Positions 25,837 through 35,546 are shown, numbered from the stretch's first letter. The stretch: DNA of 64,000 nt from Tribonema minus (GCA_017506865.1 JAFCMP010000160.1:1-64000); one strand, 5' to 3'. Notes: generated by a model from the letters alone, not told the origin. A program made the numbers and translations.

Positions 25837-27189
25837 TGCGATCAGGAGGCGCAGGAGGCAGAAGATGAGGCAAAGCAGCAGGACAGAGCGGCCGCACAGC
25901 CAGGGAGGGAAGAATGGAGGCAGATGAGGGGTCCGCTGCACGGCGGCGATGAGGAGGGGAAGGAGGCAGCGCGCAAAGCGAAGCAGCAGGAGCACGAGAT
26001 CGCACAGCAACAGAACAAGGAACGGAGGCAGAAGAGGGTGCTACCCCAAAGAGCTGACAGTGTGGAGCACGAAGCAGTGATTGAGGTAAGCATTTGAGCA
26101 TGCACGGGTGCATACATGAGCAATTGCTCACCGTAATAAGCAGCACTGTTGCGTGCTCGACATGGCAAGTGCTGCTGGCAGTGCAGGCGAAGCATGCAGG
26201 CGATGCACGCTGCGTCAAGCGAGCTGTTCGCACACGGCGCAGTGACGAGCTGCAGTGCGAAACTATATATACATACAAACCTACATGCGCCGTGCAGTAC
26301 TACATGCCGTATGTAGCACTATGATGCTCACACACTCACACTGCGCATGTTGACGGACATCTGGTTGCAGACGGCGCGGTTGCGGATACGGGGCACGGCT
26401 TCCATGTCGCCAAACAAGGAGCGGTACAAGAGACCAAGAAAGTGAGTGTGCCGCGAGTGTGAATGAGTTGTAGGCGAATGATCTTCAGGCCCCAAGAACG
26501 AGCCTATTTCTATAGGGTTTTCACCACATGCGCCGGTACTGCCTGGTACAACCGGTATTGCCTGAGAGCCGCCAACTTCATTCTGTGCGTGTGGTCATAC
26601 TCTCAGACTGGTCCTGCTGCAAAGGACGCGCCATGCGTTTTTGGCGTGATGGCGCTTAGCGCGCATTTCGCACTGCAGTCTCAGCAATGCGGTCACACTG
26701 GCTGCAATCACGTCTCTGTCCTTCTCGCCGTGGTCCAAAGCGCCCGTTGAAGTTGAAGTAGAAGTTTGCTCGCGGAAGTTTTTTTTTGTGGCTGCGGGTG
26801 CCCAACCGAGTTTCGGCGTGTCGGTAACACTGTATACTGACAAGGCAGGACTTCTGACATATCTATCTGCAAGGCACAACATTGCCATGCCGCTTGGTCT
26901 CGTCACTACATAGCGAAAGGGAACCACATGTATCAGGCTGTGATGATCAGTGTGATTGTCTCTGGTCTGGCTCGCTACTATTGCAATTTGCACTCTTTGC
27001 CCCCTTTTTCTACACTCCACAACCCGCTTATCACTCACTTGGGGGGTCTCCCGCCCCATCCTTCGGAGGTGAAGGAAGGGGCTTTCTCGGGTGACCGAAT
27101 TGCTGTTTGAGGTACCTACTACGCATGCCGCCAGCTCGCCGCGCGATGCTACTATTGAATATGTATCCGCCTTCGCTGCCGCCACTGTC

Positions 27190-27240
27190 CTAACCCTAAC
27201 CCTAAAACCTAACCCTAATCCTCAAGCCAAACCCTAACTG
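27190..27240. repeat. Interstitial telomere-like repeat next to a splice acceptor
   Basis: Repeated CCCTAA units, partly degenerate, precede the acceptor of the C2H2 exon by about 15 to 60 bases. The units contain CTAAC, a good branch-point consensus, so they could help splicing. Confidence 0.75.
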
Positions 27241-28108
27241 TAACCTTTGCCGCAGGCGCGCCCACGAGGTCGACCGCAAGTACACATGCGCGCACTGCCA
27301 CAGAGGCTATGGCAACGCGTCGTCGCTCCACCTGCACGTCAGGCTCAAGCACCCTCATGGCGCCGCTGCCCCCACGGGCGGGAAAGGGGAGGAGCGTGAG
27401 GAACACAATGGTGGCGGCGAAGGGTGGAGGAAGGGCATGATGGAAGGGGCGAGCAAGAGCATTAGTAGGCCCTCTATGAGCCTGGGAAGCGGCGTCGGAA
27501 GCCTCGAGCATTGCACTGGCAGTAGCGGTGGAGGGGGATAGCGCTTTGTTGCGACAGTTGCGTGCGGTCCGCAGCAGGCTGAACAGGAGGCCTGGGGGCA
27601 GCGCCAAATGAGGCAGCAGCGGCGGCAGCAGCGGCGGCGGCACTGGCGGCTATGGCGCCGGTTGCACCAGCAGTGGCGGCGGCGGCGCCAGTAGCAGGGG
27701 CGGGGCAGGGCAGCGGCAGTCTCTGTGGCTGCAACAGCGTCAGCGGCGGCAGTGCTGGCGGCGATTACAGAGAGTGGCGCCGGCAGCGGTGGTGGCAGGC
27801 CAGCTGCAGCGGCGGCGGCGGCGGCACCTGACAGCTGAGGCGCATGTGGCCACCGCAGCTGCAGCTGCTACGCCAGCAGCTGCAGCAGCGGAGTTGCAGC
27901 TGAAAAGCTGACGGCAATTTGATGCATGGATTCAGGAGGCAGGTATACCTATAGTTAGGCCGGGCTTGTGCTGCGCTTGTGGGCCCCAAGCTCGGTAGGC
28001 ATGTGCGCTTCACGGAAGAGGCAGTGCTCCGCGGGGGGCGCTGTGTCAGCGGCTGCCAGCATGATGGCGCGCCGCAATGCGTGCCCTTGGAGTTCAACGC
28101 CCGACTCC

Positions 28109-28155
28109 GGGTTAGGGTTGGGGTTAAAATGTATGATTAGGGTTAGGGTTAGGCT
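28109..28155. repeat. Interstitial TTAGGG-type repeat downstream of copy B
   Basis: Several GGGTTA units lie in two short blocks separated by GGGTTAAAATGTATGA. The orientation is opposite to the tracts at 25.8 and 27.2 kb. A smaller tract follows at 28578-28590. Confidence 0.75.
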
Positions 28156-28872
28156 CACCCTGATTCTGAAGCCCTCTTGCAAACGCAGCCGGCGTCCAGC
28201 ATGGCGCACTGGAGGGTTCAAGTTGCGAGGTGCTGATCCGCTGCGAAACCGCGACAGTTCGAGCCCTGGCAGCTTTGCAAGTATAGGCTGTTTGGCTGAT
28301 ACTATAAGGCAATCTACCTACCGCTGCGCCCGTTGCCAATCCGGGCTAAAAACCGACACACAGCAGAGAGGGGCTCAGGTGGCTAGTGGTGGCGATGGAT
28401 AGCCCTGCCCCCCCCCCCCCCCCCCCCCCCCGCGCCGCCGCGTGCAGGGCATGGCAGGCATGGACGCATTCGATTTTGAGGTTCCGAGTCTCATTCAAAC
28501 CTTGTAGGCATGGAGGATGCGTTTGGTGCGCGGAAATATACAAAGAGATACTCTATGCGTGGAGGAGATCTTGGAGGGTTAGGGTTAGGGCTGCTGCAGT
28601 GCTATGTTTGGCGGAGCTGTAGCGTCTGGGAAGCACGTGAGCGATTGAGCGGTTGATGCCGTCACTGCTGCCAGTCTGACTCATGCAGGTGCACCACTGG
28701 CAACTGTGACGCTCCCTAGGTGGTTTTCTAATGAGATATCTCATGTGATTATTGCAGTGAGCGACACATGCATGCCATCATTGTGAAGCTATGGTAGAAT
28801 TTTCATGTGAGGCGCTAGTATTTATGATTAATCTAGATGGCTTGTTCCACAAGCACCATTGCCATTACCGTA

Positions 28873-28920
28873 TGATATAGTTAAGTAGGAACATACGTAT
28901 GTTCCTACTTAACTATATCA
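28873..28920. repeat. Perfect 48-bp palindrome at the left edge of the viral element
   Basis: Arms of 24 bp meet at the centre ACATACGTATGT (28896/28897) with no loop and no mismatch; the arm includes TATAGTTAAGTAGGAACATA. It lies just after the end of similarity between copies A and B and just before sequence peculiar to the element. It could be a hairpin-type insertion or a relic of joined terminal inverted repeats. Confidence 0.85.
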
Positions 28921-28934
28921 GTGCTCCGTTCCCC

Positions 28935-29800
28935 CGGAAGTAACGGTCCGTTTGTTCAAATTCCATGGTCCGTTTCAAACCATCATGGTCCGTTTCAAAC
29001 CGTTATGCCGGGAGTGCTCAACTCACCATACTTCAAGTACTTGCAGTAGTCCCCCATAAATAATTGGCTATAAGAGGAATAATTATAGGGAAGAAGTGGT
29101 GCACCTAGGGTAGCCCCTGAACGACCCATGACAGACTAAGTACCGCTGTCCTGGGATCATGAACGGATTTTTGAACCCCAAGCGACGTGCGCCTGATGAG
29201 TTGCACAGCGCTTCCAGGGGGACATGTCCTCCGTAAAACGTTCCAGCTCCAAAAACATACACTAGGGGTGACCAAATTGTGGTTTCTTAGTGACGACGAA
29301 CAAGGAGGTGAAAGCTCCGATATGACTTGCAGTGCCCGCAAATGCACGACGTGTCAAGAAGTTCCCCATAAAACGGCTGTAAGAGGAATAATTATGGGGA
29401 ACTATGCGGTATCACAGGGACGCCCCTGAACGACCCATGACAGACCTAAGTACAGCTCTCCCCGGGTCGTGAACGGATTTTCACGCCTCAAATGACAGCA
29501 CCGTGCACCGTGCTGCGGTCGTGGCGCGACACGCGCTCAAATCCCATGATGACGGTTTCACGCTAACTCTACTTCAAGTACTTGCACTAGTCCCCCATAA
29601 ATATTTGGCTATAAGAGGAATAATTATAGGGGAGAAGTGGTGCACCTAGGGTAGCCCCTGAACGACCCATGACAGACTAAGTACCGCTGTCCTGGGATCA
29701 TGAACGGATTTCTGAGCCTCCCAGTGACGTGCGCCCGACGAATCGCACGGCGCTTCTGCGTCCGTGTGCTCCGGGAACCCTTCACGTTCGCACAATTGAA
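28935..29800. repeat. Direct repeats in the left flank of the element
   Basis: Units at about 29025-29235 and 29567-29780 share ACTTCAAGTACTTGCA.TAGTCCCCCATAAATA.TTGGCTATAAGAGGAATAATTATAGG in several conserved blocks, then CCCCTGAACGACCCATGACAGAC and GATCATGAACGGATTT. A third, more diverged unit lies at about 29350-29490. Before them, ATGGTCCGTTTCAAACC is repeated near 28965 and 28985, with a shorter variant near 28945. No gene is seen. The TATAAGAGGAATAATTATA segment could be promoter-like, but this is only a guess. Confidence 0.7.
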
Positions 29801-29827
29801 GAGTTCACCACTCTTTAATTGGATTTA

Positions 29828-30370
29828 ACGACCGTAGACGACATGGGCACGTCCGCAGACGAACAGGGGTCGTACATATACGCTCTACGAGCCATTGTGT
29901 ACCATAATCAACGATCAAACAACGCAAGAAGACGTCAAATGGACGTGGTGCGACGGATGTCGAAGTTTTCGTCACTTTTCTATTCTTTTGAACGTCACTT
30001 TTCAATTGCTTAAACGACCGTAGACGACATCGGCACGTCCGCAGACGAACAGGGGTCGTACATATACACACTACGAGCCATTGTGTACCATAATCAACGA
30101 ACAAACAACGCAAGAAGACGTCAAATGGACGTGGTGCGACGGATGTTGAAGTTTTCGTCTTTTTTCAATTGTTTAACGTCACTTTTCAATTGTTTTAACG
30201 TCCGTAGACGACATGGGAACGTCCGCAGACGAACAGTGGTCGTAAATAAGCACACTACGAGCCATTGTGTACTATAATCAACGAACAAACAACGCGAGAA
30301 GACGTCAAGTGGACGTGGTACGACGAATGTTGAAGTTTTCGCCACTTTTCAATTGTTTTGACGTCCGACG
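29828..30370. repeat. Three tandem repeats of about 185 bp at the left side of the element
   Basis: Units start at 29828, 30014 and 30198, each opening ACG(A/T)CCGTAGACGACAT and containing GTCCGCAGACGAACAG, ACGAGCCATTGTGTA and GACGTGGT.CGACG.ATGT. They end in a T-rich stretch around CACTTTTCAATTG. Directly after them, 30356-30440 is crowded with AACGTCC and GACGTTC-type motifs. The frames across the array on the minus strand are repeat by-products. The position, next to the replication genes, makes this a candidate terminal repeat or origin region. Confidence 0.8.
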
Positions 30371-30500
30371 TACAACGTCCTGTGGTCGTGAACGTTCATC
30401 GTCGACGAACGTCCCTTTCCTAACGTCCGACGTCCCTCGTTGACGATGGCAGCGTTAACGCCTATTCTCAGCCTGCATCAGCATTCACTTCTCTCCATCA

Positions 30501-31592
30501 ATGGCTACCGCAACTTTCTTCCAGCGCATAGACGTCTCCGCCCTGAGCCTCGATCTTGTCGCAAAGAAAAGCAAGCATGGCAATCTCATCTTCGTGAAGA
30601 ACGAGTCCAGAAGCTTGATGTTCCAGACCCCCCCGCTCCCCATCGCCTGGAACGTCAATGTGAGAAGCAGCGACTACGGCAATTACAACTGCGTCCTGCC
30701 CATGAACCTGAACGGCGAAAAAGGGCTCGCGTTCAAGATGTGGCTGCAGGCAGTGGGAGATCACATCAAAGAGCTTGTGCGCAGGCACGGAGAGAGCATT
30801 CTCGGCAGCAAGGTGTCCGTGCAGCACCTGGACCGCATGTCGCTCATCAAGCTGCCACCCGCTTCGGCGACGGCGAACAACCTCGCGACGACGTTCTTGC
30901 CTAAGCTGGCCTTCGACAAGGAAACTCTCGACATCGAGACCGGGGTCTTCGACATGTCAGGGAACACGCTCAGGGCCGAAGACGTCGCTCAGGGCCGAAG
31001 ACGTCCTGATGAGGGGTGCCGAGAGGATCCGCTCCGCTCATCCGCGACCCTGAAACCCAAAAAGCAACCGAGCGCTTATGCTATAGTGAGGTCAGTCAAG
31101 ACACTCAAACTGTTGAGGTTTGATGATAGTAGGTTGTTGGCCTCACTCAGACGCACCAGAAGAGCTATTGGTTGTTGAAGTTGAGACGGGTGGAGCCGTG
31201 CTATTGCATGTTGAGCAGTGATATGGCAGTTGAAGTTAGCATGAAGTTGAAGTAAGGATATCACCGTTGAAGTACAAAATCACATCAGGATTAACATCAA
31301 GTTCAACAACTGAGTAGTCAGCAGATGCCCCTGACATAGGGCTACAGCCTGTCACAACCCATCTTCAATACCAGTTCTGCCCTGGAGACTTCACTATGGA
31401 CAAGGGCCTCGGTTGCTTCTTGGCTTTCAGGGTCGCGGATGAGCGGAGCGGATCCTCGAGGTACTCGCGATCGTCCTCATAGACTACGTCTTCGTGGGGA
31501 CCAACGGCACGGTCTCCGTAAGCATGACCACAAAGAAAATCTGCGTGCTTCCGCCTCCAGCGCAGATGGAGTTCGACATGTCGGTAGTGTGA
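30501..31592 (+). pseudogene. Unassigned viral gene (possibly DNA-binding), disrupted by a duplication and an insertion
   Basis: The frame opens at ATG 30501 with MATATFFQRIDVSALSLDL and runs well to about 30985. There a 19-nt segment is duplicated in tandem (30968-30986 and 30987-31005), shifting the frame, and at about 31031 a 419-bp inverted-repeat element is inserted. A matching C-terminal piece resumes at about 31453 in a frame reading EVLAIVLIDYVFVGTNG and ends MEFDMSVV at 31592. The pattern FQTP near residue 41 and an aromatic, Gly-containing C-terminal strand recall a conserved nucleic-acid-binding protein of large DNA viruses and PLVs, but this is a weak resemblance. The gene is clearly broken. 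Confidence 0.55.
31031..31449. mobile_element. 419-bp MITE-like insertion in the first viral gene
   Basis: The ends are 42-bp inverted repeats with two mismatches (31031-31072 and 31408-31449), beginning GCTCCGCTCATCCGCGACCC. GGATCC occurs directly outside each end and may be the target duplication, although as a palindrome it could equally extend the repeat. The interior has several TTGAAGTTGA or GAAGTTGAAGT motifs, which are common in the host introns of this window and rare in the rest of the element. No coding sequence is seen. Confidence 0.7.
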
Positions 31593-31645
31593 GAGCAGCA
31601 GAAAAGGTGGGAGCAGCAGAAAAGGTGTGGGATAATGGATGTTAA

Positions 31646-32050
31646 TTACTCTTGAATATCTTCTACTGTGTCCGCTTGCGCGTCTGTGTGTTCTGTCGTC
31701 ATGAAGTCTACCCACCACGTCGTGTTTTCTGCGCCGTGTGTTCCGATCACGATGACGTCTTCGACCTTGTTGCGCCGTCCAATGCCGTAGTTGTACCACT
31801 TGTCGTACACTCGAATGCACACGTGAACTTCCACCCACTGAGGCGTGACGAGCCATTCGATACCCAGCTTCTCTGTGACGTAGCGCATTTGCTTCACGTG
31901 TAGAAATGCATTGTAGAACCTCGACTGGTCGTCCCTTGAAATGCCTTCGTGTCCGATGACGTCCTGCATCGTGCGGATTCGCATCGGTGACTTCCAGTTG
32001 CCGGTCATGTCGCGAAAGTGATGTGATGGTCGCGCTATTGACTGTAGCAT
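31646..32050 (-). CDS. Unassigned viral protein, 134 residues
   Basis: An open frame from ATG 32050 to TAA 31646. The product begins MLQSIARPSHHFRDMTGNWK and includes an aromatic-rich middle (VRVYDKWYNYGIGRR-like) and an acidic C-terminus. I recognise no family. It faces the polymerase-helicase gene across a 220-bp spacer that contains a 42-bp direct repeat and several AACGTCC motifs. Confidence 0.55.
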   Translation of the reverse strand: MLQSIARPSHHFRDMTGNWKSPMRIRTMQDVIGHEGISRDDQSRFYNAFLHVKQMRYVTEKLGIEWLVTPQWVEVHVCIRVYDKWYNYGIGRRNKVEDVIVIGTHGAENTTWWVDFMTTEHTDAQADTVEDIQE

Positions 32051-32051
32051 C

Positions 32052-32247
32052 GTCTTTATCTGTCAGCGTTAACGCATCATTTTATTTGTAGTTGCCAAAC
32101 TATCGAACGAGCCTTGGCGAACGTCCCTTGTTCGTCCGCGGACGTTCACACGTCGTCGACCAACGTTAAAAGTGGCCAACGCTTCGAAATTTGTATCGTA
32201 GGGACGTCTTCGTCTGACAGCGTTAATCCATCATTTTATTTGTAGTG
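32052..32247. promoter_or_regulatory. Spacer with 42-bp direct repeat and AACGTC motifs
   Basis: The segments 32052-32093 and 32206-32247 share CAGCGTTAA..CATCATTTTATTTG with about five differences, 154 bp apart. Between them are GAACGTCC, GGACGTTC, CCAACGTTA and ACGTC. The same motif class crowds 30356-30440 and 35583-35695. The spacer separates two divergent viral genes, so it may hold both promoters or binding sites for the origin-binding-type helicase; this is inference. Confidence 0.5.
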
Positions 32248-32271
32248 TACAATCACTTCCTGCCCACGGTC

Positions 32272-35200
32272 ATGCGCTGCGAGCTGGCTCAACCGAATCC
32301 GGTCGGATGGACCATGTTCGACTGGTTCGAGGTCTCGAAGGTAGCGCTCATGTGGCTCAACGTCAACGTCCTCAAGGCGTACATGGAGGAGTTGTGGGAG
32401 AGAACCGGCAAGTGGCTCATGACAACAAAGCAGGACACGGACAAGATGCCTGACATCGACAATTTTGACCACACCTTCGACACAATTCAGCGCTTGCACC
32501 AGTCGTTCAATGGCGATCATAGCGGCATAGCAGGAGCGGTGCGGACAGTGTACAGGCGCGCGAAACGGTGCAAGTTCGGACGCGCCTACGCTTCCGGCCC
32601 CAGTATACAGATGATCAACAGAATCCTGCGGCGCTGGCTGACGAGCAACATCCTACGCGACTTCGACTTCAAAAACTGCCACCCCTCCATACTGCTCGAT
32701 CTGTGCACCAAGCACGGCATCGCCACGCCACTACTCCGGGCGTACGTCAAAGATCCGACGGCGTTTCGTCTCGAAATAGGCAGCGACGGCAAGACGAAGG
32801 TGTTAGCAGCCATTTATATGGACAAGGATCGCAGGTGCGGAGCGTGGCTGATCGCCTTTGCAGCAGAAATGGACAGAGTGGAGGAGGCTTTCGAGACTCT
32901 GTTCAAAGATGATTTCAACGACATATGCCGCCATTACACGAGGGACAACCTTCGCGGAGCGTTCATGGCGCGCATCCTCCAACAATACGAGGCGGGCCTT
33001 TTGAAGATAGTGACGGAGAGGGTGCAACTGTGGGGGGTCGCCATCGCGGCTTACATCTTCGACGGTTTCATGATTCGGAAACAACTGGCGGAGGGCGATG
33101 TCGGCACGGACGCGTCGCTGCCGGAGGACTTTCTGGCGCAGCTCAACGCGCTGGTGGCGCAAGCGGGATTCAACTCCGTCAAGCTGGAGGAGAAGCCGGT
33201 GGAGCCGATCAACTTAGAGCAGTACGCCTTGCAGAAAGGGATGCCCTGGATAGCACCACCTCAACGCGATGCGCCGCGGGCAACGGTGTTACACAACAGG
33301 ATCCCGGACGACGAGATCGACAGCAGGCTCGGACTCAGAGGAGTTCTCCAAGTCGACTGCGCAATGGGCGGCGGCAAGTCCTACCAGATGCGCCGTCTCA
33401 TCGCGAGAGCGCGCGGCATGGGCCTGCGCGTCCTCATCCTCACTTCACGGCAGCTGCTGGGGTCCTCGTGGAAAGGAGAGCTCGAGAGGAATTTGGCGGA
33501 GTACAAGGACGACCTGGCGTTTTACCTTGACGTCAAGGGCAAGACGGCGGCGAAGATGTAAGCGGACGACCACCCCATCCTCATCCTCCAGCAGGAATCG
33601 CTCCGGTACGCCGACGTATCGGGGTACGATGTCCTCATCATCGACGAGAGTCGGTCCGCATGTTCTACAACCGTGTCGGTCACCAACGGCGACAATGGCA
33701 GCAACATTGCGACGCACTTCGAGCAGATCAAGGAGCTGGTCAAGCACGCCAGGTGGATCGTCGGACTCGATGCGGACGTCCGTGTCGACGGTGCGACGAC
33801 CACTATGATGCGGCAGTTCGCCGCCTGGCGAGGGGAGGAACTACAGGAGTACCGGCACGAGGGGTGGGCGATGGCGAGGACCGTGCACGTTCAAGATACA
33901 AAGGTGCTCATCAAGCAGATGTGCCAGCAAGCGCGTGACGGCAAAACGTTCGGAGTGTGCTGCGGCTCCAAAAAGATGGCGAAGCAGTTACACGTCATGC
34001 TCGTCGACATCGTCGGCAGTGACAAGGTCCGGATCTACACCAGCGAGGACGGCAACCCGCGCGACCTGGAGAACGTCGACGAGCACTGGGCCAATCGCAT
34101 CATCATCTTCACATCAAAAATCACAACCGGCGTCAGCTTCAACGCGAAGGTCAACGAGGGGGCGGTGTGCTGCGTATACGTCTTCCCCTGCGCGAAGTCA
34201 GCTTCGCCGCGCGAAATGTGGCAGATGACGGGTCGCTTCAGGGAGCTGGAGACGGGTGTCATCTGGCTGGCGGTACAGGAGAGGACGGCGGACAACGCGT
34301 CGCAGGCGCTGCTCCGATCGGACGTCGACGCCCTGTACCAGCAGCAGATGGCGAGCCTCTGCCTGTCCAAGGCGAAGATGAAGGTTGACCGTGCGTACGC
34401 ATTGGAGACGGTGATGGGGATCGTGGATCCTCATCAACTGTGCCTGTGACGACGTGGAAGACATACCCGCTCCTCACCAAGCTGACCGCGTACGACCAGG
34501 TGGAGCGCAACTTCACCCAGAGCATCACCCAGTGGGTGCGGTTCTTCAAGTACATGGCGCGCACGAAGGGCTACGACATCTTCGACGACTTCGCTCTTCA
34601 ACCACAGACGGTCGACGTCCAGAACTTCGACGACGCAAAGTCCTCACTCGAGGAGCTCGAAGAGGTAAAGATGGCCACAGTCAACGTCGGAAACATTCCG
34701 ACAGACATGGTCGAAAAGCTGGAGAAGCTCAGCCGCGGCACCCTCCTCAAGCAGGAAGACCTCGTCGATTTCTACTTGTTCGAGGAGCACACAGGGGTGA
34801 CGCTGACGTGGAACCACCAGCACGCGTGGCAGAAGCTCCGAATCAAAAAGACATATCCGGACATCGCGCCCGACAGCATCACTCCGCTTGCCGTGCGCAT
34901 CTTGGACGAGACGTTTTCACAGCGGTTCAACTTGGCGATGGCGGAGTGCAGCACCGACAGGCAGCGGCAATATCTCGGCCTCATTGAGCGAACGAAGTCA
35001 TCGGTGCCGAACCTGGTGCCAGGGATAGGGGTGCTCTTGCGCGACATGGAGGAGCTGGCGCTGGCGATGGGACTGGACAGCGCGCTCGACTTCAACGTGA
35101 CGCCAGACACGGATCCCGATGCTCGGCGACTACATGCGGCGATTACGGAGCTGCGGAAGGGGAACGGCGTACCTAGCATGGCGGGCAGCAACAAGGCGTT

Positions 35201-35546
35201 CATCAAGAATGCGTTTCATCACGTGTTTGGCATTGATGTGTTGTTCAAGAAACCCAACAAGGTGTCGACGACCTTCAAACGCGCCGAAACGCTGGCAGCG
35301 CTGAGGCTGGAGGTCGTCTTGAGGCAGCTGTTCCACGGCGCGGAGGTCACGCGCAGGGACGAGACGATCAGTACCGACGTCGCGATCGCCGCACTCAAGC
35401 AGCTCATCGCGGACTGCGGCCCGACGCCAGCGGAGCTTCAGCCTGAGGGGACGAAGAGCAAGCGGACGCTCGTACAAGACACGTTGGAGAACGCCTTCGA
35501 CCGTATCGACGACGGAGGCTTTGAGGAGACGAAAGGGGACGAATAA
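32272..35546 (+). pseudogene. TV-Pol-like polymerase fused to an origin-binding-protein-type helicase, broken by one stop and one frameshift
   Basis: This should be the element's replication protein, about 1090 residues if intact. First ATG in frame is 32272. The N-terminal part has the TV-Pol-like motif A (DFDFKNCHPSILLD, about 32660-32700) and motif C (YIFDGFM, about 33052-33072). A helicase follows: Walker A CAMGGGKS (about 33358-33381), Walker B VLIIDES (about 33631-33651), then TTGVSFN and QMTGRFRE (motif VI, about 34222-34245). The layout matches the Origin_bp helicase family. An in-frame TAA stands at 33559-33561 between Walker A and Walker B, with the same frame continuing afterwards. 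At about 34440 a net minus-one shift is needed to reach the frame that runs to TAA 35546 and carries the helical C-terminal part (KLTAYDQVERNFTQSI onward). TAA ends other genes here, so recoding is unlikely. Confidence 0.75.

Larger units (their letters stand above)
23900..27541 (+). pseudogene. Copy B: diverged paralogue of the PHD gene ending in a C2H2 zinc finger
   Basis: Exons read as about 23973-24118 (ending GVKQELRQ), 25019-25153, 25433-25501, 25846-26085, 26371-26441 and 27256-27541. The second and third have exactly the lengths of their copy A partners (135 and 69 bp) and similar products (QTQTRGQDAPILPPQLRQH against QTRTRNQAAAVLPSQLRQH; EFASQAYDVLGNAMGN against EFASQVYNVLDDALGN). 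The 240-bp exon is a Glu/Lys/Gln-rich, probably coiled-coil segment absent from copy A. The last exon joins in phase and encodes one classical C2H2 finger, C-x2-C-x12-H-x4-H (YTCAHCHRGYGNASSLHLH), in place of the PHD finger. The first exon has a one-base shift near 24000 relative to copy A. It may still be expressed from the ATG at 24004; I call it a pseudogene with low certainty. Confidence 0.5.
12027..28730. repeat. Segmental duplication: copy A (12.0-20.8 kb) and copy B (23.9-28.7 kb) in direct orientation
   Basis: Besides the paired exons, intron and flank sequence is shared: 13857-13905 and 24858-24915 (AAACCAC.TC.TGTCACCAATCAACAC), 20065-20110 and 27985-28030, and 20725-20790 and 28612-28680. 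Order and orientation are conserved. The BTB-BACK-MATH unit lies between the copies. Divergence is high, so the duplication is old. Confidence 0.7.

Noticed and set aside
26595-27185. 196-residue minus-strand frame inside an intron of copy B
   Set aside because: No domain, ordinary composition and no related frame in copy A; probably chance.
29805-30345. Repetitive minus-strand frames across the 185-bp array
   Set aside because: The repeated peptides follow from the DNA repeat; neither frame resembles a protein family.
33559-33561. TAA as a recoded sense codon in the viral element
   Set aside because: TAA ends the helicase tail (35546), the 134-residue gene (31646) and the capsid gene (39114), so standard use is more likely.
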